Source: Pseudomonas hamedanensis (GTDB taxonomy: Bacteria; Pseudomonadota; Gammaproteobacteria; Pseudomonadales; Pseudomonadaceae). Taken from it: a stretch of 64,000 nt of DNA. The notes under the pieces were generated by a model. It saw only the letters and a list, made by a program, of their open reading frames with translations. It was not told where the DNA came from and did not search any database. Positions within the stretch are counted from its first letter, which is position 1. Each line of letters starts with the position of its first letter. Positions 21,948-30,296 of this stretch are shown here, piece by piece. The position numbers were made by a program, and so were the translations under genes. Location of the stretch: assembly GCF_014268595.2 (NCBI RefSeq), contig NZ_CP077091.1, positions 2,688,501 to 2,752,500 of the forward strand. Reading direction: 5' to 3'.

Positions 21948-24337
21948 GTGGCGGCTCCATCGGTGAGGGCTGCGTCGCGGCGGGTAGCGAGGAGGTTGGA
22001 CGGCATGATCTGGCCCAATTGCCCCATCGTTGTTTGCACCACCAGATTGGCGAGTGCCTGGGCGCTGGCCAGATCCTGGCCACTGATATTGATGGTGGAA
22101 TTGAAGGTGACAGGCTGATTGGCGGTTTCGCTGGCAGGTGACACCGGATTTCCCGTCAGCTCTTTACTGACCTGTTCGGGAGAGCGCAGCCGGTCGACTT
22201 GCGTTCCCAGCTTGTCGCCCAGTGATTCGCCTATCGCACCACCTGCCATGCTTCCCAGCCAGCCACCAATTGCTGTCCCCACGCCTGGCAGGATCAAAGT
22301 GCCCAGCGCTGCACCGACGGCGGCGCCAGCCGACGATCCGGCCAACGATGCACCCGAGGAAACCACTGCGCGGGTATCGCCCTGCATGACGCCGTTCACC
22401 AATTCATAACCGGCACTGAGCAAGCGCAGAGGTGGCGCTCTTTTGGCGAGCAATGAACCAGCCTTGGCATACGACCCGGACAACGGAGCCGCAACTGGCG
22501 GACGCAAACCCGATGAGCCGCTGAATGACATCAGGCCGCCGGGCATCGATCCACTGCCAGGCAGCAAGGGAGACGCGACTTCAGGCGCACGGGTGAGGTC
22601 ATTGCCGCGCGTGGCAGCGCCTCGGCCACGGCCCTTACGGCCAGTCCGCGGCTTTGTACCTGCTACACGAGACCCCTGGCCTGCAGACTTTACCTTGGTT
22701 GGAGAGCCCTTTTGCGACTCATCATTCGATCCGTCAGCCGGTTCGGCCTTGGACAAATCGGCAATCCATTTGCCAAGGCCTGCGGGTAGCCTGGCCGCCG
22801 CACTCTTGAGCACCATGCCACTGAAGTTATCGGCAGCTTTTGCCAGCAAGAGTGCAACAATTGCGCTAAGCCCGGCCGCTGCCGCCGCCAGAACCGAAGC
22901 CGTTTTAGGGTTGGCTTCGGCCACCTCGGCCACACCATTAATCTTATCGGTGATGAAGTCCATGCTCGCGCCGGCATTCGGCGCCACGGCTATCGCCAAA
23001 CGATTGAGACTGGCGTTCAAGGCGTTCCCACTCGATTGAGTGGTGTCCTGCGCCTCACTCGCCGAGCGTTGCACCGAACCTTTGTATTGCGGCTCGAGGC
23101 TGTGGGTCGGCCCTTGAAGAGGCAACGGTGAAGGTGCCGCCTGCGTGTCGCCCGACACGTTCATCAGCGACCGCACGCCTTCCCTGCCATAGGACAGCGA
23201 CTTCAGCAGTGCTGACTGGCTATCGACAGGTTTTGTGGCGGTGATCATCGAAAATGACTTTTCGACCTCCTCCGGTTTTTCCAGCAGTTTGCGCACGCCC
23301 TCGTCACCGTTGAACAAGGTTTTGAGCAACGCTGATTGCTGACTGGCCGGTTTTTTCTTCAGCGCTTGCAGCGCCGTGGCCAGGGCTTGCGGCACGTCGT
23401 CAGTAAGGGTGTCTGGCTGCAATCCGAGTGACTTCCAGGCAGCACGCTCGGCGGCGGATCCCTTGGCGCCTTTGGCCAGCGCTGCACTGATGGTGTTGAC
23501 CGAGTTGCCGGCGGCGTTCTTATCCGCATCGGCATTGAGCAACGCTGCCGCAAGGGCCGCCAGGTGTTCGGGAGCAATGCCTGCCGTGATGCCGGCCTCA
23601 CTGGAGTTTTGCAGCACCGAGCCGATATCGGCCGCCGTGGCTTTGAGGGAGTTTTTGCCCAGATGACTGGTCGCGTCAGCCAGATTGCGGCTTCGCTCAC
23701 GGTCCAGTTTCAGCGAGGTGCGCCAGGCCGCCAGCATCTCTCCTGCGTCTTTGAGCCCAATTCCGAAGGCCGTCGCGTTGACTGCCGCGTCACGACCGAA
23801 GTCCAGCAGTGCCTGTTGTTTCGCATCACCGGTGAGATTGGCCGCCACACCGGACCTTGCTGCGGCATATTCAACGTTTGCCAGATCGACAACAGTGGCC
23901 CCACTGGCCGCTACCGATTTTTCAGCGGCCAACTCGAGATTGGCCTGCTCCATGCCCTTGAGGTCGCTACCAATACCCGGGATTTGCCGCAGTTGCGCCA
24001 TGGCCGATTGCAGCGCCGCGGAAGACTGGAGAAAACCGGGAAGCGGCCGTTGCTCCATCTCTGCCTTTGGCTTGGAAGTCGGTTCGCTCGCGGCCGCGGA
24101 TGCCGGTGCACTGCCCTTTGAAAGCGACTGCTGTGCGGCCAGCACCTCCCGAAGCTTGATCTGCTCCTTGATCAGCAGCCGGATGTCTTGACCCACATTC
24201 ACGATTGCCAGTTTCAACTCTGCCAGCGGTTTGGCGAGCGTTTCGCTTGCCGGTTGCCCACTGTCCAGGCCCGTGTCGATGAACATGGTGCTGCCATTGA
24301 TGTCGGTCAGCCTGAGCGCATATTGACTCTCTGCCAT
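21944..24337 (-). CDS. Tail tape measure protein of cluster A (P2 gpT-like)
   Basis: A 797-residue tape measure. The N-terminus (MAESQYALRLTDINGSTMFI) is followed by long helical Ala/Leu/Gln-rich stretches, a hydrophobic segment at about 500-515 (TASVLAAAAAGLSAIVALLL) and a C-terminal glycine-zipper region (AGAAVGAALGTLILPGVGTA). It begins seven bases after the end of the E+E' frame. No 41-residue repeat like that of the cluster B tape measure is visible. Length predicts a longer tube than cluster B. Confidence 0.92.
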   Translation of the reverse strand: MAESQYALRLTDINGSTMFIDTGLDSGQPASETLAKPLAELKLAIVNVGQDIRLLIKEQIKLREVLAAQQSLSKGSAPASAAASEPTSKPKAEMEQRPLPGFLQSSAALQSAMAQLRQIPGIGSDLKGMEQANLELAAEKSVAASGATVVDLANVEYAAARSGVAANLTGDAKQQALLDFGRDAAVNATAFGIGLKDAGEMLAAWRTSLKLDRERSRNLADATSHLGKNSLKATAADIGSVLQNSSEAGITAGIAPEHLAALAAALLNADADKNAAGNSVNTISAALAKGAKGSAAERAAWKSLGLQPDTLTDDVPQALATALQALKKKPASQQSALLKTLFNGDEGVRKLLEKPEEVEKSFSMITATKPVDSQSALLKSLSYGREGVRSLMNVSGDTQAAPSPLPLQGPTHSLEPQYKGSVQRSASEAQDTTQSSGNALNASLNRLAIAVAPNAGASMDFITDKINGVAEVAEANPKTASVLAAAAAGLSAIVALLLAKAADNFSGMVLKSAAARLPAGLGKWIADLSKAEPADGSNDESQKGSPTKVKSAGQGSRVAGTKPRTGRKGRGRGAATRGNDLTRAPEVASPLLPGSGSMPGGLMSFSGSSGLRPPVAAPLSGSYAKAGSLLAKRAPPLRLLSAGYELVNGVMQGDTRAVVSSGASLAGSSAGAAVGAALGTLILPGVGTAIGGWLGSMAGGAIGESLGDKLGTQVDRLRSPEQVSKELTGNPVSPASETANQPVTFNSTINISGQDLASAQALANLVVQTTMGQLGQIMPSNLLATRRDAALTDGAAT

Positions 24338-24343
24338 GCCGCT

Positions 24344-25047
24344 CTACTCCTGTTTCGCGCCAAGGCGAGTGATCGCTATGTCGTAGCGGCGCAACGCCTT
24401 TTCGGCGTCCCATTCCAGAATTTCCGCCTCACTTACCGGGTAAATGAGCGGGACGATATCGAGGATTACTTCGATGTCGCGTTCCGAAAGTAGGCCGCCG
24501 GCTGGTTTAAAAAATCGTCGATGCGCACCTGCAACTGCGTCCAGTCGGGGACGGTCAACTGGGCCAGATCAGGGATCATCAGGCCGGTGCAATGGGCGGT
24601 GATGAACTCGGCGCGTTCGTTGGCCGTTTTCAGTTTCTTCATCACTTTGGTGGCGCGCAGCACGGGCATTTCCAGGCTCAGCGAACTCACGGTACGGCCG
24701 GTGATGGCGAGCGGTTGCAGCAGTTGAACGTGATCGGGGTCGGCGGACTTTTCAGCGTCTTCGACCTGCTCGAGAAAGAACGAACTCGGCCGGGTCGACA
24801 TCTCGTGAACGTACTGCGCAATGCTCACGTAGTCAGGGCGCTTGAGCTGGTCGAGTTCCTTGACCGACAGCCCTGTGGCGAGCAGCGCCAGTTCAAAAAA
24901 CTGATCGTCTTCATCGTCGCCGGCGCGTTCCAGTGCGTCCTTTTGTGCAGCGTAGAACAGCGGTTTGAGCTGGATCGTTTCGATCTGCGAACCGTCGTCG
25001 CCGGTGATCGGCGACAGCAGTTCGTGTTTGGGTGGCATCCACGACAT
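24344..25047 (-). CDS. Tail assembly chaperone E+E', -1 frameshift product, cluster A
   Basis: Zero frame for 180 codons from 25047, then a one-base backward slip at TTTTTTA (24514 down to 24508, codons GAT TTT TTA) continues KPAGGLLSERDIEVILDIVP and on for 54 residues to a TAG at 24344, total 234 residues. The heptamer has the X XXY YYZ form in the correct phase, and the extension is open, with sensible composition (YPVSEAEILEWDAEKALRRY). P2 makes gpE+E' by the same kind of -1 slip at a T-run. The slip is inferred. Confidence 0.82.
24466..25047 (-). CDS. Tail assembly protein gpE-like (unshifted form), cluster A
   Basis: The 193-residue zero-frame product, MSWMPPKHELLSPITGDDGS. It looks like two copies of a gpE/gp41-type unit: the first ends LDQLKRPDYVSIAQYVHEMS with TRPSSFF, the second LAQLTVPDWTQLQVRIDDFL with NQPAAYF. 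P2 gpE is about half this length. The protein chaperones tape measure during assembly. A REP pair lies between its start and the tube gene. Confidence 0.88.
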   Translation of the reverse strand: MSWMPPKHELLSPITGDDGSQIETIQLKPLFYAAQKDALERAGDDEDDQFFELALLATGLSVKELDQLKRPDYVSIAQYVHEMSTRPSSFFLEQVEDAEKSADPDHVQLLQPLAITGRTVSSLSLEMPVLRATKVMKKLKTANERAEFITAHCTGLMIPDLAQLTVPDWTQLQVRIDDFLNQPAAYFRNATSK

Positions 25048-25086
25048 GAATGAATTCCTTGGTGATTGTGGCTATCGCAATCCCTT

Positions 25087-25176
25087 TGTAGGCCTTCGCC
25101 TGCTCGCGATAGCGGTGTGTCAGGCAACGATGATTCGACTGCTCTGACGCCATCGCGAGCAGGCTCACTCCTACAG
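25087..25176. repeat. REP pair (REPIN) between tube A and gpE
   Basis: Right arm GAGCAGGCTCACTCCTACAG is canonical; the left arm TGTAGGCCTTCGCCTGCTCG is a diverged copy. It falls in the 148-base gap between the FII tube gene and gpE. Confidence 0.85.
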
Positions 25177-25195
25177 GGGTTTTGTGGTGATCGGC

Positions 25196-25702
25196 TTACG
25201 GCATCAACACCGCACGCCGTGCATCACCGAGGATGTCGACGCCGTTGAGCACGAACTTTTGCGTGCGCACGTCGATGTCGATCACCGGCACGCCGTTTTC
25301 CAGACGGTTGTAGGTGCGGCAGGACAGCTCAAGCGTGGTGATGGCTTTGCCGCCCATTTTCACGGCGTCTTCAGCCAGCGATTTCAGCTTGCCGCCAACG
25401 GTGTGGTAGGTAAACCAGGTGTTGCCGTCCTGATCCTGACCGGCCTCACGCACGTTCAGCAGGATGTCGTCGCCCAGCTTCACACCCAGCGCGAGCATGA
25501 CTTCGGCGCCCATGCCTTGCAGCTTGAGTGTGGCGCCCAAAGCTTTGGCACTCTTGGCCATTTCTTCGATGATGAAACGGCCACCCGTCATGTTCTCCAT
25601 CTCGAATTCGATTTTCGGCGGAGTGAATTCCTCAACGGTCGCCGACAACGGCAGGCCTTGCAGGGTGGCCGCGATGGCCTGTCTTACGCGGTTGGTAAAC
25701 AT
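25196..25702 (-). CDS. Tail tube protein FII, cluster A
   Basis: A 168-residue P2 FII-like tube protein (MFTNRVRQAIAATLQGLPLS) with TPPKIEFEMENMTGGRFIIE and VLNGVDILGDARRAVLMP at the end. Its start overlaps the sheath stop by one base (TAATG). It forms the inner tube of the P2-like particle and is unrelated in sequence to the 115-residue tube of cluster B. Confidence 0.94.
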   Translation of the reverse strand: MFTNRVRQAIAATLQGLPLSATVEEFTPPKIEFEMENMTGGRFIIEEMAKSAKALGATLKLQGMGAEVMLALGVKLGDDILLNVREAGQDQDGNTWFTYHTVGGKLKSLAEDAVKMGGKAITTLELSCRTYNRLENGVPVIDIDVRTQKFVLNGVDILGDARRAVLMP

Positions 25703-26868
25703 TAGAGAACGTCCTCCAGGAACTGCTCGATGATTTCATCGCGGGCGTTGAGTTGATAAACCATGTGTTCGTTCGGCGCGTAGCGGCCGTAGTCGATGAC
25801 CACGTACCAGGTGCCGTTCTTGTATTTCTCGACGCTGTTGAGTTCCGGGTGCAGATACACGCTGCCGCCTGGGATGGTTTCGTCGGCGACCAGGGTTTGC
25901 AGCCAGTCGTTGATGCGCTTGACCTCCTGATCCATGAACGACTTGGTCAGGTTCTTGGCCATGGCTTTCTGACCAGCCTTCACCAGCTTGCGGCTGATCG
26001 CATCTTCGAGGCCGACGTAGCTGATGAACTTGCCGGTGATCGAGCGGTTACCCAGCAGCGAGAAGCCACCGAGCACGGTGCGGGCGTAGTAGCTGACGCC
26101 GTAGCGGTTGAGCAGATCGCCTTCGGTAGAGGTGTCGAGGATGTTGTATTCGACGACCCGCGAAACATCTTCGGCGAAGGTCACCTGGTTGCCCGGGCTT
26201 TCCCATTGCTTGACCTTGGCCAGCGCGGCAATCGCCAGACTGGACGGTGCAAGGAAGACGTTTTTCTTCGCCGCTTTCGAGTACACCGCTGGCATGTTGT
26301 GCACCACCAGGCAACGGTCGAAACCAAGCTCGGCGCCGCCGAGTTCCTGGCTGTACAGCACCTGATCGGCCACCGAAACGTCCTTGCCGTCCAGCACCAC
26401 ACGGGCCTTGATGCGCTTGCCGAACGAGGCGAATTCACCGGCCACCGCTTTGCTGCCGGTAAAGCCCGGCGCGCCGATGATCGTCAGGTCTTCCGGGACG
26501 CTGCCCAGTGCGGCCAGACCGAGCTTGCGACCGGTCGCCGGCTCGACGCCGCCAATCACCGCATTGACGGTGTCAGCCGGAGTCGCGCCCGCTTCGACGA
26601 TGACCACGTACACCGGCACCTTGACTACTTTGAGGATCTGGTAAACCGCGTGGTACAGCGTGCCCTCCTCCGCCCCGCTCGGATCGAGCAGCGCGTGGGT
26701 GGTAAAGCTGTTGATGCGAAACGGCGCGTTGCGCGGAATCAGCGGATCGGCGTTCGGCGCGGTGCCGACCAGACCAATGACGTTGTCACCCAGGCCACCC
26801 ATGGCCTCGGGGGATTCGGTGGCATTGACGGTAATGCCGTTGTGCTCGAAGTTAAGAACCTCAGCCAT
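25702..26868 (-). CDS. Contractile tail sheath FI, cluster A
   Basis: A 388-residue sheath of the P2 FI / R-pyocin type. It begins MAEVLNFEHNGITVNATESP, has NVIGLVGTAPNADPLIPRNA, the core RYGVSYYARTVLGGFSLLGN, and a C-terminal NEHMVYQLNARDEIIEQFLE. The N- and C-terminal arms mesh neighbouring subunits in R-pyocins; contraction drives the tube into the target. No head genes lie nearby, supporting tailocin rather than phage. Confidence 0.95.
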   Translation of the reverse strand: MAEVLNFEHNGITVNATESPEAMGGLGDNVIGLVGTAPNADPLIPRNAPFRINSFTTHALLDPSGAEEGTLYHAVYQILKVVKVPVYVVIVEAGATPADTVNAVIGGVEPATGRKLGLAALGSVPEDLTIIGAPGFTGSKAVAGEFASFGKRIKARVVLDGKDVSVADQVLYSQELGGAELGFDRCLVVHNMPAVYSKAAKKNVFLAPSSLAIAALAKVKQWESPGNQVTFAEDVSRVVEYNILDTSTEGDLLNRYGVSYYARTVLGGFSLLGNRSITGKFISYVGLEDAISRKLVKAGQKAMAKNLTKSFMDQEVKRINDWLQTLVADETIPGGSVYLHPELNSVEKYKNGTWYVVIDYGRYAPNEHMVYQLNARDEIIEQFLEDVL

Positions 26869-26870
26869 GT

Positions 26871-27056
26871 TCAGTCAGCCTTCTTGGCAACGGCCTTTTT
26901 GGCCTGGGTGATGGGGGTTTTCAGTGCAAGTCGACCAGCGCTGTGCAAGGCGCTGGCCTCGACGTCGAGCAGATCAAGTTCTTGACCGACGCTCGACCAG
27001 TGCCCACCGCCGGTGGGGAATGGGACGAGCACGGTGTAGGTTTGGCGGGTTGCCAT
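26871..27056 (-). CDS. Small conserved tail protein preceding sheath FI
   Basis: A 61-residue protein, MATRQTYTVLVPFPTGGGHW, then SVGQELDLLDVEASALHSAG and a Lys/Ala-rich C-terminus (AKKAVAKKAD). I take ATG 27056, with GGAG just inside an upstream alternative ATG at 27071. It ends two bases before the sheath start. Position is comparable to the DUF2635 gene ahead of sheath B; function unknown. Confidence 0.75.
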   Translation of the reverse strand: MATRQTYTVLVPFPTGGGHWSSVGQELDLLDVEASALHSAGRLALKTPITQAKKAVAKKAD

Positions 27057-27132
27057 TTTTCGTTTCTCCATAAACGGGAAAGCCCCTCAGAGGGAGGGGC
27101 TTTGGCGGGTTGTAGGTACTTTATGCATGCCG

Positions 27133-27156
27133 AAAAAAGCCCCGGCGATACGGGGC
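27133..27156 (-). terminator. Rho-independent terminator after the cluster A fibre chaperone
   Basis: Minus strand GCCCCGTATCGCCGGGGC followed by TTTTTTCGG. A second GC hairpin (27079-27103, AAGCCCCTCCCTCTGAGGGG and so on) without a T-run follows before the small protein gene. The pair divides the baseplate/fibre half from the sheath half of cluster A. Confidence 0.8.
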
Positions 27157-27158
27157 GA

Positions 27159-27704
27159 TCAGTACGGGTCTGTAAACACGGTTGAGAGTGAATCTGGCCA
27201 ACCCTCACCAAGCATGTCGTCGGTGTAGGTGCCAGCCTCTAGCGATCTGAGGAGATCCAGCTCTTTATCGAAACAGGCCTGCACATGCGCGCGGACTGCC
27301 TTGGCAATCGAGAGAATCTGAATCGCGCGTAATTCCACGAAACCGTTGAGCGTTTTGAAATTGCAGGCATATTCAGGATCGATAACGGCCGAAAGACAGG
27401 TGCTGGCAATCAATGCCTGACTGTCGCGTGTTGTTTCGACTTTCAATCCCTCTACGGCGATACCACGCGTTTCATGCAGAAACCGAGTTGCCGCGAACAG
27501 TTCGGGATAATTCGGCTCCGCTACGGCAAACGGTACTTTGACGACTTGCCCATCCACCCATTTCCAAGCGCCGGTTTGATCGGTTCTGGTCGCCAGGAAA
27601 AGTTCATCGCTCAGTTCGATCGCTTCCTCAGGAATGACTGAGTGCAGGGCCGAGTCATAACGCCCGGTCAACTCACCGGTCTCATTAAATGTTGCAAACT
27701 TCAT
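27159..27704 (-). CDS. Tail-fibre assembly protein, DUF4376-like, cluster A
   Basis: A 181-residue protein. Residues 1-60 resemble phage tail assembly N-terminal domains (MKFATFNETGELTGRYDSAL). Residues about 80-165 carry GIAVEGLKVETTRDSQALIA and VIDPEYACNFKTLNGFVELR, the DUF4376 pattern. It follows the fibre gene after 24 bases. Predicted chaperone or accessory of the cluster A fibre. Confidence 0.82.
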   Translation of the reverse strand: MKFATFNETGELTGRYDSALHSVIPEEAIELSDELFLATRTDQTGAWKWVDGQVVKVPFAVAEPNYPELFAATRFLHETRGIAVEGLKVETTRDSQALIASTCLSAVIDPEYACNFKTLNGFVELRAIQILSIAKAVRAHVQACFDKELDLLRSLEAGTYTDDMLGEGWPDSLSTVFTDPY

Positions 27705-27728
27705 AGTTGCCCCTCGACTGTTTTTGCT

Positions 27729-29660
27729 TCAACGGCCTATCGCCAGAAAATAGAATTGCGCCGGAGTAGGCCCAATGTTGCGAATGGTCACGTTGGCCTT
27801 ACTTTGAGCCCGGACCTGCCCGATATAGGTCGAGCCCGTCGGCGCATCCACTGCCGCGTTGGGATACGTTGTGAATACTGCTGGCACATACAGCGGAAAC
27901 GCTACGGGAAAAGCCTGCAGATAATTCGCCCCGGATGCGATTGCGTTGGTCATCCCCCACTGGATGATCAAACCTCCGAGCCACGTTGGAAATACGACGT
28001 AGCTGCTGCCCAGGTTCTCGGAAATGCCAATTGAAAATCCCCAGCGCATTTTTTTGGGAGTGACGACAGTTTTGTCATCAGTGCCAGACTCAGTCTGGGC
28101 CTGGGTGGCGATCTTTGCCGTCCCTTGATTCAGTTCAGTCGCTTGCTCCGCGATTACAGCCAACGCGGCTATATCGATGTTTCCCTGATTGACCGCAGCA
28201 TTCCAGGCTTTGATGCACCACATGACGGCGATGTTGCGGGGGCGGGTTTCCGTAGCAGAGCCAAGGTTATAAGTTCTGACGCTACCAATTGGCAGCTCGG
28301 CGTTATCCCCCCCGAATGTGGAGCGCAACGCCCAATCCGCCGTCGTATCCTTCAACACAACGGATGGAATTTCTCCGTTTGGATCAACGGACTGCCCGCC
28401 TCCGGAGCCCGTTGGAAGATAATGACTGTGCGTCTTTAAGGTATCGGTTTGCCAACTGCCAATTGCTCGTCCGGTATCAACCCCACGCCCATGATCCCAA
28501 CCCCGCAAAAACTCCCCACGCGCTTCAGGCAGCCGGAAATTTCCAACCCCCTCATCACCCTTGTTGAACTTGTCACCTAGATAAGCGCTCAAGTCCGGGT
28601 AAGTCGCGCTGCTCTTGACGCTGTTATCCAGCTCCAGAAAACCCGGCGGTGGCGCCTCTACCGGGAACGCCACGATCGATCCCACCGGTAGCGCCGAAGC
28701 CTTGGCAATCAGCGCTTCAACTTCAGCCTTGGTATACGAATCCTTGATACCAAACCCGGCCAGCGTCTCAGGATTGGCCCCGGCCGTAGCGCGGCCATAT
28801 TCATCAACGGTCAGGCTTTTGTAAGTCCCGGCAGCAATCCCGGTGCGCCCTGCGAGCATCTTGAACGTCAGCGCGGTCGTGCCGAGGGTGATCGGCGCAT
28901 TCGTGGTCAGGTGCCACAGCGAATCTCCGTTCGCCGTGCCCTCCTCGACCATGACCGTCAGGCCCGGTGTGACCTTGGCGCTGGAGTTGGCATCGGTCGC
29001 CCGCAGCCAGTCACCATTGGCGACGATCCACAGACCGTTGTCTTTTGCTAACGTCTGACCCGGCAGCAACACGCGGTCACCGGCCACCACCGCGACGCCA
29101 TCAATCTGCTGCGCCCCCTTCAACGGGACGTTGCCCGTTGCCGCAACGCGCACCGATTGCTTGCCATCAAGTTTGCCGAGTTCTTCGGCCAGATAACTCA
29201 TGACCCAGGCACGCGTGGCTTTGACCACGGTGTCATCGATCGACAACGTCACCAAGGACGCATTGCTGGTCTCGAAGATCGAGCGAATGTAGAACTCTTT
29301 ACCCGAACCGGAGCTGGCCAACACCGGTTTGAACGACTCCGGGTATTTGACGATGGCGTAGAGGATGCCGGTGTCGGTCCACAGCCCGGCTTCACGCACG
29401 TACCAACCGCCGACGTCCGGCGGGATGGTGACTTCGGCGAGCAGCCAGCTCGGATTTTTCTCGTCCTGGAACAGTGCATTGAGCGGTCCGCGCCAGACTT
29501 CGCGTTTCAGCGCGGTGGCGGTTGCGGCCGGGTTGTAGACCCCGCCCTCGCCGCCGTCTCCGACGGAAATCTGTGTCAGCTTGATCGGCACGCCCGCGGC
29601 CTTGCATGCCGTTTCGTAGGCAATCCCTGCGTTGGTGAGCAGGGTGTAGTAGTCAGCCAT
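27729..29660 (-). CDS. Tail fibre of cluster A (P2-H-like, multidomain)
   Basis: A 643-residue fibre, MADYYTLLTNAGIAYETACK, with the N-terminal tail-collar fibre attachment domain (about 1-150, including WYVREAGLWTDTGILYAIVK), a shaft with LAKDNGLWIVANGDWLRATD and TLAGFGIKDSYTK, a collar module (about 345-510; RGEFLRGWDHGRGVDTGRAI, ETRPRNIAVMW) and a gp53-like C-terminal module (from about 535). Both C-terminal modules have counterparts in separate cluster B fibres (cassettes 2 and 4). Sole fibre gene of the P2-like tailocin and the likely host-range determinant. Confidence 0.93.
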   Translation of the reverse strand: MADYYTLLTNAGIAYETACKAAGVPIKLTQISVGDGGEGGVYNPAATATALKREVWRGPLNALFQDEKNPSWLLAEVTIPPDVGGWYVREAGLWTDTGILYAIVKYPESFKPVLASSGSGKEFYIRSIFETSNASLVTLSIDDTVVKATRAWVMSYLAEELGKLDGKQSVRVAATGNVPLKGAQQIDGVAVVAGDRVLLPGQTLAKDNGLWIVANGDWLRATDANSSAKVTPGLTVMVEEGTANGDSLWHLTTNAPITLGTTALTFKMLAGRTGIAAGTYKSLTVDEYGRATAGANPETLAGFGIKDSYTKAEVEALIAKASALPVGSIVAFPVEAPPPGFLELDNSVKSSATYPDLSAYLGDKFNKGDEGVGNFRLPEARGEFLRGWDHGRGVDTGRAIGSWQTDTLKTHSHYLPTGSGGGQSVDPNGEIPSVVLKDTTADWALRSTFGGDNAELPIGSVRTYNLGSATETRPRNIAVMWCIKAWNAAVNQGNIDIAALAVIAEQATELNQGTAKIATQAQTESGTDDKTVVTPKKMRWGFSIGISENLGSSYVVFPTWLGGLIIQWGMTNAIASGANYLQAFPVAFPLYVPAVFTTYPNAAVDAPTGSTYIGQVRAQSKANVTIRNIGPTPAQFYFLAIGR

Positions 29661-30296
29661 TCAGGCCCCCTGAGGATAAATAGTGGATGTTTCGACGGTG
29701 TACAGCGCCGCCGCCATGAACGCTTCACCTGAGGCTTCAAGCCCTTCGATGAACACCGGATAAACCGTGGTCAGTTCGCCGCAGAACGTCGCGGCAGCGA
29801 TGACGTGATTGCCGAACGCGCTAAGGCCGACCGAAACCGACAGCACGTCCCGTTCGCTTTTCGCATCGGCCAGGCGTCGGTCGAGACGGGCATCGATGGC
29901 TTCGCTGTAGGGTTGTTCGCTGAAGGCGCGCACTGAAAAGCTGTACGGCGCGCCGGGGGGTGTCTGTTCGTACCAGGCGCGGATTTCCGGGCGCAGTTGC
30001 AAGCCTTTGGCAGCGTTCTCCAGCGCTGTGCAGGTGCCGGCCTGGCGTGCAGTGGGCCAGGCCAGCTCGACGGTCAGGCGTTTTTCCGCTTCCGGTGCGT
30101 CTGTGCTCCATTCGGCGACGCCACGATCGGCGGCCAGATACGGCAGAAAGGCGACCGGCGTTTCGCTGGGGTTCATCAGTTCGGGGAATGGCGGTGCGAT
30201 GCGGTCAAGCAAGGCGCCGAATCCCAGATCCAGAGCGCGCTCGAGTGGCGAGCTGTTGGCCGGCAGCAAGGTTGGCCGCTGAGTTTTTTCACTCAT
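29661..30296 (-). CDS. Baseplate protein gpI, cluster A
   Basis: A 211-residue P2 gpI family protein starting MSEKTQRPTLLPANSSPLER from ATG 30296, which overlaps the gpJ stop (ATGA). It contains LAADRGVAEWSTDAPEAEKR and ALENAAKGLQLRPEIRAWYE. A longer upstream frame is a shadow of gpJ. gpI is a baseplate wedge component next to fibre attachment. Confidence 0.92.
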   Translation of the reverse strand: MSEKTQRPTLLPANSSPLERALDLGFGALLDRIAPPFPELMNPSETPVAFLPYLAADRGVAEWSTDAPEAEKRLTVELAWPTARQAGTCTALENAAKGLQLRPEIRAWYEQTPPGAPYSFSVRAFSEQPYSEAIDARLDRRLADAKSERDVLSVSVGLSAFGNHVIAAATFCGELTTVYPVFIEGLEASGEAFMAAALYTVETSTIYPQGA

